Source: an uncultured bacterium | GTDB taxonomy: Bacteria > Bacteroidota > Bacteroidia > Chitinophagales > Chitinophagaceae | Length of the DNA stretch: 64,000 nucleotides | Assembly: GCA_903826405.1 (NCBI GenBank) | Contig: CAIKEH010000013.1 | Coordinates: 62,001 to 126,000 of the forward strand | Direction: 5' to 3' | Shown: positions 46,087-54,514 of the stretch, one piece after another | How positions within the stretch are numbered: position 1 is the stretch's first letter | Layout of the letters: every line of letters starts with the position of its first letter | Translations under genes and position numbers: made by a program | Notes under the pieces: generated by a model | Databases searched by the model: none | The model's input: only the letters and a program-made list of their open reading frames with translations | What the model was told of the DNA's origin: nothing

Positions 46087-47118
46087 ATGGATGAGATCCT
46101 GCAGCAAATCGACCGTTACAAGGATGAAATCAACGCTTTCCAGGCCGGAACGGCGGAAGAGGTGGAGACCTTCCGGATCCGCTTCCTGGGGACAAAGGGT
46201 ATCGTCAAGAACATCATGGCCGAAATGAAGAATGTCCCAGCTGATCAGCGATCCGCTTTTGGCCAGGTCCTGAATTCCTTTAAGCAATTCACAGAGGAAA
46301 GGTATGCCCTAATTAAAGAGTCGATCCAGGGTAAGTCTGTCTCCAGATCCTCCGGACCGGACTTCACGCTGCCTGGTGATCCCATAGCCATCGGAAGCCG
46401 CCATCCTGTCACATTGATGCGCAATCGCATTGTATCCATATTCCAACGTCTGGGTTTTGCCGTAGCTGAAGGCCCCGAGATAGAAGACGACTGGCATAAT
46501 TTCACTGCTTTAAACCTAGACGAGAACCATCCTGCCCGGGACATGCAGGATACTTTTTATCTTTCCACTAGTCCTGACTGGCTCTTACGCACACATACTT
46601 CGAATGTACAGATCCGGGAAATGGGCAAAGGAAAGCTCCCTGTTCGCATCATTTGTCCCGGCCGTGTTTATCGTAATGAAACGGTAAGTGCTCGTTCACA
46701 TTGCTTTTTCCACCAGGTGGAGGGACTCTACATCGACGAGCAGGTTTCTTTCGCCGACCTCAAGCAGACACTTTATTTTTTCGTCCAGGAAATGTTCGGT
46801 AAAGATGTGAAGATCCGATTCAGGCCCAGCTATTTCCCGTTCACTGAACCCAGCGCGGAAATGGACATCAGTTGCCTACTCTGCCATGGTGAAGGATGCT
46901 CTGTATGTAAGCGTACCGGATGGCTCGAGATTTTGGGATGTGGAATGGTGCACCCGAAAGTGCTGGAGAATTGCGGCATCGACAGTCAACGTTATACCGG
47001 TTTCGCGTTCGGTATGGGCATCGAACGCCCCGCACTGCTCAAATACGGAATAAATGATATCAGGCTTTTCAGTGAGAACGACCTTCGTTTTCTGAATCAG
47101 TTCACGTCTGCGACCTGA
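46087..47118 (+). CDS. pheS: Phenylalanine--tRNA ligase alpha subunit
   Basis: 343 residues from ATG 46087 (MDEILQQIDRYKDEINAF); the frame opens at 46036 but the extra 17 residues are not family-like. N-terminal coiled-coil for tRNA binding with RFLGTKGIVKNIM, then the class II core: HPVTLMRNRI, the motif 2 region CPGRVYRNETVSARSH, and motif 3 GFAFGMGIERPALLKYGINDIR. A Cys cluster CLLCHGEGCSVC before GWLEILGCGMVHP suggests a zinc knuckle. pheT is not in the window, so the subunits are encoded apart. Confidence 0.96.
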   Translation: MDEILQQIDRYKDEINAFQAGTAEEVETFRIRFLGTKGIVKNIMAEMKNVPADQRSAFGQVLNSFKQFTEERYALIKESIQGKSVSRSSGPDFTLPGDPIAIGSRHPVTLMRNRIVSIFQRLGFAVAEGPEIEDDWHNFTALNLDENHPARDMQDTFYLSTSPDWLLRTHTSNVQIREMGKGKLPVRIICPGRVYRNETVSARSHCFFHQVEGLYIDEQVSFADLKQTLYFFVQEMFGKDVKIRFRPSYFPFTEPSAEMDISCLLCHGEGCSVCKRTGWLEILGCGMVHPKVLENCGIDSQRYTGFAFGMGIERPALLKYGINDIRLFSENDLRFLNQFTSAT

Positions 47119-47204
47119 AGTCCTTAAGGAAGGCATATATACATTCTTTCGATTGTTACGGACCAAGCGCTCATAATATATTTCCCCCTTGCACAGGGTA
47201 ACTG

Positions 47205-47212
47205 TAAGTTTG
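47205..47212 (+). promoter_or_regulatory. -7 element for the epimerase gene
   Basis: TAAGTTTG matches TAnnTTTG at all eight positions, 17 bp before the ATG at 47230. Confidence 0.45.
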
Positions 47213-47229
47213 CAAGGAACATCGACAAC

Positions 47230-48252
47230 ATGTCTAACGATCCCCAAAAAGATAAGGGAACCATACTGGTCACCGGAGGCACCGGTCTACTTGGCGCCTA
47301 TGTCCTCCGGGAATTACTCCGACACGATCAACCCATTAGAGCTATTTACAGGGAACGGTATCCACAGATGTTATCTAAGCAAGAATTATCCCGTATCGAA
47401 TGGATGCAGGGTGATATCCTTGACCCCATGTTACTCGAAGAACAGATGGAGGGCGTGGAGGAATTGTACCATTGTGCCGGCGTGGTATCCTTCCATCCCC
47501 GACGCAAGAACGACATGATGAAGATCAATGTTGAAGGAACAGCGAACGTGGTGAATGCTGCCCTTGCAGCAGGCGTCCGCAAGATGGTTCATGTCAGTTC
47601 CGTTTCAGCGTTAGGCAGAAAAAGGGACAACGAAACCGTGACCGAATCTTCCAAGTGGTCAGCGGAAGCCAATCTCTCCAACTATGGTGAAAGCAAATTT
47701 CTTGCGGAGATGGAGGTGTGGCGAGGGATCTCCGAAGGTCTGGAAGCTGTTATCGTTAATCCCACCATCATTTTGGGATATGGGAACTGGAACTCTGGAA
47801 GTGCTGCTATTTTCAAGAACGCTCATCAAGAATTTCCTTGGTATACCGACGGGGTCAGTGGATTCGTGGGTGCATCAGATGTCGCGCGTACCATGTGGCT
47901 GCTGATGAAAGGCAGGACCAGCGGGGAACGATACATCATCAATGGGCAAAACCTCACATTCAGGCGGGTTTTCACGGAAATCGCGCTTGCTTTTGGAAAG
48001 AAAGCTCCCCACTTGAAGGTCACTCCCCTTATAGCTGGCCTGGTATGGAGATGGGAAAAGATGAAAAGCATGCTGACCGGGTCAGAACCACTGCTTACCA
48101 GGGAAACCGCACATACTGCTCGGCTTCATGTCTACTTCGACAATAGCAAAGTGATAGAAGCACTTCCCGGATTCCAGTTTCAGGAGATCAGTGAGATCAT
48201 TCCCGGACTTTGCAAGGAGTATTCAGCCCAATCCGGGGCAAATAAACCATAA
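47230..48252 (+). CDS. NAD-dependent epimerase/dehydratase family protein
   Basis: 340-residue extended short-chain dehydrogenase. Rossmann motif TGGTGLLGAYVLREL, VSSVSALG, and the YGESKFLAE active-site Tyr-x3-Lys. Overall pattern is closest to dihydroflavonol-4-reductase-like or 3-beta-HSD-like proteins of Bacteroidota (VNVEGTANVVNAAL). Substrate unknown. The CarboxypepD_reg-like gene follows after 38 bp, perhaps in the same transcript. Confidence 0.88.
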   Translation: MSNDPQKDKGTILVTGGTGLLGAYVLRELLRHDQPIRAIYRERYPQMLSKQELSRIEWMQGDILDPMLLEEQMEGVEELYHCAGVVSFHPRRKNDMMKINVEGTANVVNAALAAGVRKMVHVSSVSALGRKRDNETVTESSKWSAEANLSNYGESKFLAEMEVWRGISEGLEAVIVNPTIILGYGNWNSGSAAIFKNAHQEFPWYTDGVSGFVGASDVARTMWLLMKGRTSGERYIINGQNLTFRRVFTEIALAFGKKAPHLKVTPLIAGLVWRWEKMKSMLTGSEPLLTRETAHTARLHVYFDNSKVIEALPGFQFQEISEIIPGLCKEYSAQSGANKP

Positions 48253-48290
48253 TCCTCGATAACTGCTGTTCATTACCGAATCCATTAAAC

Positions 48291-49364
48291 ATGCGCATCC
48301 TTTTATCCACGTTGTTCATCACCCTGCTCACCACGCAGTGCATGGCACAGAATTTTTCCATTGCCGGCCGAGTCACCGAAAGGGAAACCGGACAGCCTCT
48401 TACTGCCGCTTCAGTAGTATGCACGCATACTACTTTGGGCACCTCGACCAACAGCAATGGCGAGTTCACCCTGATTCTTAACAATGGCGGCTACGACCTG
48501 GCGATCTCCTTCAACGGATATGAGACGGAAACGATGAGGATCAGCAGTAATGGGGAACAAACCCCTTTGCTTGTTTCACTCAGGAAAAAACAGCAGAACC
48601 TGGAGGAAATATCCGTGGTTGTCAGCAATGAAGTGAAAGACGGATTGGACAAGTATGGTTCATTCTTCCGGGATCAATTTCTGGGCATGACGGATAACAG
48701 TGTTTCTTGCCATATCGAAAACCCGGAGACATTGAGATTCTTCTTCAATAAAAAAAGGAACAGACTCAAAGTTCTAGCCAGAGACGAAATCCAGATCAGC
48801 AATCCCGCATTGGGTTATCATATCCGATATCAGCTGGATTCATTTACCCATGAATACAGCACGGGAAATACCCAGTACACGGGCTTCCCTTTCTTCGAAG
48901 AAATGACAGGTACCAGAGACGATTCAGCCCGTTGGCAACAAGCCAGACTGAAAGCTTATTTCGGCTCCCTCCTGCATTTCATGAGATGTTATTACGATTC
49001 CACCCTGGGCAGCAGCGGCTACCGGGTCGAATGGGTGGATGACAATGGAAAGGCACGTGTATTGAAGGACCCATATGACACAGCTTATTGCCGGTCGACT
49101 GATCATCGGGATATTGAACTTGATTTTCCCGGGAAAGTTCGGGTGGTGTATTTAGAGGAAAAACCGGAAAAAGCATATCTGGAGTTTAAAAAATTGTCTC
49201 TCAATACGACTGTACAGATATCCATACTAGAATTCGCCGATACGATCACCATTGAAGAGAACGGCTATTTCTTCGAGCAGCGGAACCTGCTAAGCCTAGG
49301 TTACTGGGGTTGGGAAAAATTGGGGGACTTCCTCCCATATAATTATGACCCACCCATTGAATAA
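48291..49364 (+). CDS. Exported protein with CarboxypepD_reg-like domain
   Basis: 357 residues with a signal peptide (LLSTLFITLLTTQCMAQ). Residues 22-105 form a carboxypeptidase-regulatory-like beta-sandwich (FSIAGRVTERETGQPLTAASVV, STNSNGEFTL, ISFNGYETETMRIS), the domain that opens many TonB-dependent receptors. No plug or barrel follows; the rest is a conserved but unnamed periplasmic region. Probably an envelope protein. Convergent with lpxD, 14 bp between stops. Confidence 0.85.
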   Translation: MRILLSTLFITLLTTQCMAQNFSIAGRVTERETGQPLTAASVVCTHTTLGTSTNSNGEFTLILNNGGYDLAISFNGYETETMRISSNGEQTPLLVSLRKKQQNLEEISVVVSNEVKDGLDKYGSFFRDQFLGMTDNSVSCHIENPETLRFFFNKKRNRLKVLARDEIQISNPALGYHIRYQLDSFTHEYSTGNTQYTGFPFFEEMTGTRDDSARWQQARLKAYFGSLLHFMRCYYDSTLGSSGYRVEWVDDNGKARVLKDPYDTAYCRSTDHRDIELDFPGKVRVVYLEEKPEKAYLEFKKLSLNTTVQISILEFADTITIEENGYFFEQRNLLSLGYWGWEKLGDFLPYNYDPPIE

Positions 49365-49378
49365 TGAAGAATGGACAT

Positions 49379-50323
49379 TCAGAGTTTTCGGACCTTTTCC
49401 CAGATCTCTGGAATACGTTTTATCCATACTCTCTCACGTCTCTTCCCATTGAAATCTTCTGCGGGCGTTCCCCAATAGACCTTATCACCCTCCAATGTTC
49501 CGACCACCCCGCTCTGTCCCATGACCACTGCACCTTTCCGGATCCGAATGGTCTTATTCACACCCACTTGTCCCCAGAGAATGACATTATCTTCGATATC
49601 CACAGCACCGGCAATGCCCACCTGAGCGGCAATGAGGCAATTCTTACCTAAGACCGTATCATGCCCGATATGCACCATGTTGTCCAGTTTGGAACCTGCA
49701 CCTATGACCGTGTCGTTAGTCACTCCACGGTCGATGGTGCAACTAGCGCCGATCTCCACATGATCCTCTATGACCACCCTGCCACAACTATCCATTTTCC
49801 TGTACCAGATATCCCGATCCTTCTTTGTGTTGTAATAAAAAGCATCCGAGCCGATGACGGCACCGGATTGAATGATGACATGGTCTCCGATCACACAGTG
49901 GTCCATGATCGTGACGTGGGGAAGGATACGGCAATGTTTCCCAATAGTCACATGATGACCAATGAACGCTCCTGGAGCAATATAGGTGCCTTCCCCAACT
50001 TGAGCAGATGCGCTTTGCATACCTTCTGCAGGCACGAATGGGCGAAATCTTCTGATGATATCCAGATAGGCTTCAAAGGGCTGATCCACGACGAGCAAAG
50101 CCTTGCCTTTCGGGATTTCCATTTCTTTGTTGATGATAATGAAGGAAGCTGCCGAACTCAAACAAGCCTCGTAATATTTGGGATGGTCCACGAAAACAAG
50201 GTCCCCCTCCTCCACTTTATGGATCTCGTTGATTCCTGAGGCATTGGCTTCAGAATTGCCGATCAGGCGCGCACAAATGAGTGCAGCGATTTCTGTCAAA
50301 GGAACGGGAGCAGGAAACTTCAT
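49379..50323 (-). CDS. LpxD-like UDP-3-O-acylglucosamine N-acyltransferase paralogue
   Basis: 314 residues from ATG 50323 (the frame opens at 50419). An N-terminal LpxD substrate-binding domain ([25 protein letters not shown]) is followed by left-handed beta-helix hexapeptides from [17 protein letters not shown] to [12 protein letters not shown]. The conserved catalytic His is likely in [12 protein letters not shown]. Bacteroidota often carry a second LpxD-like gene beside the one in the lipid A cluster; no other lpx gene is nearby, so this is probably that paralogue. A TACATTTG box lies 19 bp upstream. Confidence 0.85.
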   Translation of the reverse strand: MKFPAPVPLTEIAALICARLIGNSEANASGINEIHKVEEGDLVFVDHPKYYEACLSSAASFIIINKEMEIPKGKALLVVDQPFEAYLDIIRRFRPFVPAEGMQSASAQVGEGTYIAPGAFIGHHVTIGKHCRILPHVTIMDHCVIGDHVIIQSGAVIGSDAFYYNTKKDRDIWYRKMDSCGRVVIEDHVEIGASCTIDRGVTNDTVIGAGSKLDNMVHIGHDTVLGKNCLIAAQVGIAGAVDIEDNVILWGQVGVNKTIRIRKGAVVMGQSGVVGTLEGDKVYWGTPAEDFNGKRRERVWIKRIPEIWEKVRKL

Positions 50324-50342
50324 GTTGTTTGTTTGAATGAGA

Positions 50343-50350
50343 CAAATGTA
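50343..50350 (-). promoter_or_regulatory. -7 element for the lpxD-like gene
   Basis: Reverse-strand TACATTTG matches TAnnTTTG at all eight positions, 19 bp before the ATG at 50323. Confidence 0.45.
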
Positions 50351-50726
50351 AGCCGATGTCCCCATGTATTCCCCAAATGGATGTAACGTGATTTCTGTCA
50401 ATATCATTGCGGTCTCCAAGGACTTGAAAGCCGCCCTGATGAAAAAATGGTGAACGATTAGAAAAAAATCCGTTGAAAGGAAGCTATACCAAAAAAATAT
50501 TGATGGAAGATCGCAGTTGTTGCATCAAATACTTTCCTTTTGGATATTCCAAGATTGTCCGGTGAATTCCATGCATTACAAAGTTGGCAGAAGATCCAAT
50601 GTCAAGCTCACTCTGAAAAGATCCCGAGCATTATATCCGGAGCGAAATCCACAGCCCCAAAAAAAATGTGAATAATTTTTATGAAATATTTTTTCATTTG
50701 GTGGAAAATAAATTTAATATTGTGTA

Positions 50727-50799
50727 GGGAAATTCGTTTCCCGGTACTTACTAACCCATCCATATATCAAAGCTCAGTGCAAACTGAGCTTTATTTTTT
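50727..50799 (+). ncRNA. Candidate short RNA B/attenuator leader upstream of the rluE-like gene
   Basis: Structured 73-nt segment: a 5' hairpin GGGAAA-TTCG-TTTCCC (50727-50742, UUCG tetraloop), then GTACTTACTAACCCAT (50744-50759), then a terminator with a perfect 10-bp stem AAAGCTCAGT/ACTGAGCTTT around GCAA and an ATTTTTT tail ending at 50799. Upstream TTTG (50697-50700) and TAATATTG (50715-50722) could be a weak promoter, with spacing shorter than usual (14 nt). The 16-nt middle segment is the exact complement of one in candidate RNA A. Between lpxD and this element no gene is seen. Confidence 0.48.
50769..50799 (+). terminator. Terminator hairpin abutting the rluE-like start codon
   Basis: Perfect 10-bp stem (50769-50778 with 50783-50792), GCAA loop, ATTTTTT tail; the ATG of the next gene begins three bases later at 50802, so it must be bypassed for read-through expression, as in attenuation, or the gene has a start site inside it. 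Confidence 0.8.
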
Positions 50800-50801
50800 G
50801 T

Positions 50802-51389
50802 ATGAACCGGTATTTCGCAGTGTACAAACCTTACGGTGTGCTCTCTCAGTTCACTGCGCCAAAAGGTAAACTTTCCCTAAAAGAAATCTTCCGACTCCCT
50901 TCAGATGTGTACCCTGTCGGTCGTCTGGATGAGGACAGTGAAGGATTGTTACTACTCACTAATGATGCCCATTTCCAGCATCGATTGTCCTCACCGCAAT
51001 TCCTTCATGAAAAAGAATATTGGGTGCAAGTGGAAGGACTTGTTACTGATCATGCCATTCGGGAACTGAGTCAAGGTGTACTCATCAACATCAAAGGTGC
51101 AACATACAGGACAAAGACCTGTAAATGTTCTCCCATCGAAGGTGATCCAAGTCTTCCCGAAAGGATCCCTCCCATCAGGCAGAGGAAGTCCATCCCGGTC
51201 TCCTGGTTGAGCATCACACTCACCGAAGGGAAAAACCGACAAGTGCGAAAAATGACAGCGGCAGTCGGCTTCCCCACCCTCAGGCTTGTTAGGTTCAGGT
51301 CCGGCAACTTCGCATTGACAGGCATGCTTCCTGGGGACATGCGTGAAATAGACAGGAAAGAAGCGATGGAACTTCTAAGAGGCGGCTGA
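50802..51389 (+). CDS. Pseudouridine synthase, RluE/RsuA family
   Basis: 195 residues, the S4-less RluE-like size. Motif II holds the catalytic Asp in VGRLDEDSEGLLLLTND; other landmarks are YFAVYKPYGVLSQF at the N-terminus, the KEYWVQVEG strand, and GKNRQVRKMTAAVGFPTLRLVR. Likely modifies 23S rRNA, in E. coli RluE position U2457, though the exact site cannot be read here. ATG 50802 directly follows a strong terminator. yicC starts 30 bp after the stop. Confidence 0.92.
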   Translation: MNRYFAVYKPYGVLSQFTAPKGKLSLKEIFRLPSDVYPVGRLDEDSEGLLLLTNDAHFQHRLSSPQFLHEKEYWVQVEGLVTDHAIRELSQGVLINIKGATYRTKTCKCSPIEGDPSLPERIPPIRQRKSIPVSWLSITLTEGKNRQVRKMTAAVGFPTLRLVRFRSGNFALTGMLPGDMREIDRKEAMELLRGG

Positions 51390-51419
51390 TTTCCCTTACT
51401 TTGCATTCAAATACATAGT

Positions 51420-52295
51420 ATGCTCAAATCCATGACCGGATACGGAAGGGCTGAACAAACCGTGAACGACAAAACCTTCCTGATAGAATTGCGGTCGCTG
51501 AACGGCAAACAGTTCGAGCTCAATTTAAAAATACCCTATCTGCTCAAGCCCTATGAGTTCGATGTACGCAACATGCTTTCAGAGCATTTGTTGCGCGGCA
51601 GCATAGAATGTACGATATCCCTGAAACAGAATGGAGCCGCAAAGCCGGTCAGCATAAATACCGACCTCGCGACCGCATACTATCAACCCATGAAGGATCT
51701 CTCCGATAAACTCGGCCTAGACCCTTCAAGCATACTGAGTACGCTGCTCAAGATGCCTGAGGTCATCACTCCTTCTTCGGAAGTGCTTTCTCCTTCGGAA
51801 TGGGAAGGCTTTCAGGCACTTCTCCGGCATGCATTGACAAACATATCGGCACACCGGGAAGACGAAGGGAGTGTACTTGAAAAAGACCTACGTCTGCGGA
51901 TACAACATATCCGGGAACAACAGGAAGTCGTCCGCCAACTTGAGCCAATGAGAAAGAAAAAGATCCGGGAGAACCTGGAGAAAATACTCTATGAGCATGT
52001 CGGCAGCGACAAAGTGGACCAGAATCGTCTGGAGCAGGAGCTTATCTATTATATCGAGAAGATCGACATCAGCGAGGAACAGGTGAGGCTGACGAATCAT
52101 TGTGATTATTTTCTCAGCCTCCTGGAAGAGAGTGAACAGGCCAAAGGCAAGAAACTTTCTTTCATCCTTCAGGAGATCGGGCGTGAGATCAACACAACGG
52201 GAGCCAAGGCATACGATGCAACCATACAAAAAGCCGTGGTTTTGATGAAGGACGAGCTGGAGAAAGCCAAAGAGCAGGTATTGAACGTACTCTGA
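51420..52295 (+). CDS. yicC: YicC family endoribonuclease-like protein
   Basis: 291 residues. N-terminal YicC_N domain starting MLKSMTGYGRAEQ with IELRSLNGKQFELNLKIP, and the C-terminal DUF1732 domain with RLEQELIYYIEKIDISEEQVRL, FILQEIGREINTTGAKA and DELEKAKEQVLNV. E. coli YicC degrades the small RNA RyhB. TTACTTTGC at 51396-51404 resembles a -7 box. gldH begins 47 bp downstream. Confidence 0.95.
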   Translation: MLKSMTGYGRAEQTVNDKTFLIELRSLNGKQFELNLKIPYLLKPYEFDVRNMLSEHLLRGSIECTISLKQNGAAKPVSINTDLATAYYQPMKDLSDKLGLDPSSILSTLLKMPEVITPSSEVLSPSEWEGFQALLRHALTNISAHREDEGSVLEKDLRLRIQHIREQQEVVRQLEPMRKKKIRENLEKILYEHVGSDKVDQNRLEQELIYYIEKIDISEEQVRLTNHCDYFLSLLEESEQAKGKKLSFILQEIGREINTTGAKAYDATIQKAVVLMKDELEKAKEQVLNVL

Positions 52296-52330
52296 TGATG
52301 CTCCGATTTTTCCGATCCCGCCGTGATCAT

Positions 52331-52338
52331 TAATTTTG
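52331..52338 (+). promoter_or_regulatory. -7 element directly before gldH
   Basis: TAATTTTG matches TAnnTTTG at all eight positions and ends four bases before the gldH ATG at 52343, implying a leaderless transcript in addition to any read-through from yicC. Confidence 0.45.
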
Positions 52339-52342
52339 GCAC

Positions 52343-52822
52343 ATGAGATCCAACTTATCCATTCTTTCTGCATTTCTGATTGGCATGCTACTCCTCCAAT
52401 CCTGTGCACAGATAGACCTTTTTGAAAAAAATGTCAGCCTTCCCGCAGGAAAATGGGCCTCGGCGGTCAAGCCCAAGATCACTTTTGAGATCACGGATAC
52501 CTCCTCAAGCTACCATGTTTTCTTCGTGATCCGACATACCGATGCCTTTGGGTACAATAATATCTGGGTCAGGATCTCAAGCAGTATGGGTACAGACACA
52601 TCCAATATTGCCAGGAATTTCGACCTCCCCCTCGCCAGCCAGAATAAATGGTTGGCCTCAGGCATGGATGACATCTACGAACACCGGATCTTATTGTACA
52701 GTCAGCCGGTGCGTTTCCAAAAAAAGGGGACCTATACCTTTACCATCGAACAAATCATGCGTGAAGATCCATTGGAACATGTGATGAACATAGGTTTGCG
52801 GTTGGAAAAAATAAGATCCTGA
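52343..52822 (+). CDS. gldH: Gliding motility lipoprotein GldH
   Basis: 159 residues with a lipoprotein signal (FLIGMLLLQSC, Cys21). The mature region DLFEKNVSLPAGKW..KITFEITDTSSSYHVFFVIRHTDAFGYNNIWVRI and FTIEQIMREDPLEHVMNIGLRLEK is diagnostic of GldH, needed for gliding and T9SS secretion in F. johnsoniae. The stop overlaps the kinase start (TGATG). Usually next to ricT or a penicillin-binding protein; here it heads a two-component pair. Confidence 0.95.
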   Translation: MRSNLSILSAFLIGMLLLQSCAQIDLFEKNVSLPAGKWASAVKPKITFEITDTSSSYHVFFVIRHTDAFGYNNIWVRISSSMGTDTSNIARNFDLPLASQNKWLASGMDDIYEHRILLYSQPVRFQKKGTYTFTIEQIMREDPLEHVMNIGLRLEKIRS

Positions 52823-53802
52823 TGGCGGGATTCTTCCAAAGGAACCGCCTGTCGCTCCTCACCATCGTTTACTGGTTCATGTTGTCGTATATCCTTGCCG
52901 CTCTCATCTGGTGGTTCATGGAATTGTGGAGGCAGAATACCCACGAATTCAATTATCGGAAATCGTCGATCAACCTGAACGACCCTTATTATGCAAATAG
53001 GGTAACTGCTCTTGAAATTGCTCGGAAAAAAAAGGAATCTCAATTCATCGGTGAAGGACTCTTCTTCCTGCTCATGACCATTACAGGTGCTGTTTTCGTC
53101 TATAGGACCGCGCGTTACCAGATCAGGCTCAATGAACAGCAACGTCGATTCATGGCCACGGTGACCCATGAACTGAAAACTCCCATTGCAGTTACTAGAC
53201 TTAATTTGGAGACACTGCGGACCAGGAAATTGGAAGGTGCCGTACAGGAGAAATTGATCAACAATACCCTGGAAGAGAACAATCGCCTGAATGATCTTTG
53301 CAATAATATCCTATTGACCTCTCAACTGGATGCAGGGGAGTACAAGTTGAGTATGGAGGACACTGACCTAAATGACCTTGCCGCTCGAGTGACAGCTGAT
53401 TTCCGTCAGCGTTTCCCCGAAAGGGATTTGATCTACACAGGCCCAGACAAGATCATGATCAGGGCAGACGTGCTCTTTTTACAATTAGCCCTCAATAATG
53501 TGATAGAAAATGCTCTGAAATATTCTCCCAAGGAAAGTACCGTGACCATACAAGTGGGCCAACAAGGAGAAAAGGTCATACTCCGGGTCGCTGATCATGG
53601 ACCCGGAATACCTCAGGCAGAAAAAAAACTGGTATTCGGAAAATTCTACCGGATGGGTGAAGAAAACACCGGCGCCACTAAAGGTACGGGCTTAGGCCTC
53701 TACCTGAGCAAGCGCATCGTCAAGGATCATGAAGGCGAATTATTCATTCTAGATAATAAGCCGAAGGGCAGTATTTTCGTGTTGGAATTCCCCGTAAAAT
53801 GA
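52822..53802 (+). CDS. Sensor histidine kinase
   Basis: 326 residues. Two membrane segments (about 10-34 and 78-95) enclose a short periplasmic loop of about 45 residues with no known sensor fold. HisKA with phospho-acceptor His116 in TVTHELKTPIAV, then HATPase with NVIENALKYSPKE (N box), DHGPGI (G1) and TGLGLYLSK (G2). No HAMP domain is evident. Overlaps gldH by one base and the regulator by four (ATGA), so all three are translationally coupled. The signal is unknown; a link to gliding or envelope state is inferred from linkage only. Confidence 0.94.
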   Translation: MAGFFQRNRLSLLTIVYWFMLSYILAALIWWFMELWRQNTHEFNYRKSSINLNDPYYANRVTALEIARKKKESQFIGEGLFFLLMTITGAVFVYRTARYQIRLNEQQRRFMATVTHELKTPIAVTRLNLETLRTRKLEGAVQEKLINNTLEENNRLNDLCNNILLTSQLDAGEYKLSMEDTDLNDLAARVTADFRQRFPERDLIYTGPDKIMIRADVLFLQLALNNVIENALKYSPKESTVTIQVGQQGEKVILRVADHGPGIPQAEKKLVFGKFYRMGEENTGATKGTGLGLYLSKRIVKDHEGELFILDNKPKGSIFVLEFPVK

Positions 53803-54506
53803 GCATCATGACGAAACCTTCCATACTCATCGTGGACGATGAGGAGAATCTCCTTGAAGCGCTCAAATTGAACCTTGAATTGGAAGGCTATGAAGTGAGT
53901 ACAGCAGCCAACGGTGCAGAAGCCCTCCGCAAGGTGGAAAAGGAATATTTCGACCTCATCATACTGGATGTCATGATGCCGGAGATCGATGGTATCAATG
54001 TCTGCGAGAACATCCGTATCAAAGGCCTGGAAATGCCCATCCTCATGCTCAGCGCCAAGACAAATAGTGCCGATCGTGTCGCTGGACTCAAGAAGGGCGC
54101 CGATGACTACCTCACCAAACCGTTCAACCTGGAGGAATTACTTCTCCGTGTCCGCAAACTCATCGAAAAAAACAAGAAACTTCAGGAACGACCCACCCTG
54201 GAGGAAGTCTACCGATTTGGGGGCAATCAGATCGACTTCAAAGCCCAGCAGGCTCGTAACGCACGCGGGGAGGAATTCCCTCTGAGCAAGAAAGAGGCGA
54301 TGCTGCTAAAATTACTCATCGAGAATAGGAATACAGTAGTTTCCAGGGAAAAGATCCTTCAAGCGGTTTGGGGTTATCAAGTTTTCCCTACCACCAGAAC
54401 AATCGACAATTTCATCCTCAGTTTTCGTAAGAATTTCGAGCAGGACAGCCGCGACCCCCTTTTTTTTCATTCGATTCGGGGTGTAGGATATAAATTCACC
54501 GATTAG
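53799..54506 (+). CDS. Response regulator, OmpR/PhoB family
   Basis: 235 residues. Receiver domain with acidic pair Asp13-Asp14, phospho-acceptor Asp57 in LIILDVMMPEID, Thr/Ser in LMLSAKT and Lys in DDYLTKPF. The winged-helix DNA-binding domain follows (LSKKEAMLLKLLIENRNTVVSREKI, TIDNFILSFRKNFEQD, SIRGVGYKF). Cognate to the overlapping kinase. It differs from PorX, which has no winged helix. Convergent with the BatD-like gene, 8 bp between stops. Confidence 0.95.
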   Translation: MSIMTKPSILIVDDEENLLEALKLNLELEGYEVSTAANGAEALRKVEKEYFDLIILDVMMPEIDGINVCENIRIKGLEMPILMLSAKTNSADRVAGLKKGADDYLTKPFNLEELLLRVRKLIEKNKKLQERPTLEEVYRFGGNQIDFKAQQARNARGEEFPLSKKEAMLLKLLIENRNTVVSREKILQAVWGYQVFPTTRTIDNFILSFRKNFEQDSRDPLFFHSIRGVGYKFTD

Positions 54507-54514
54507 ATCAACAT

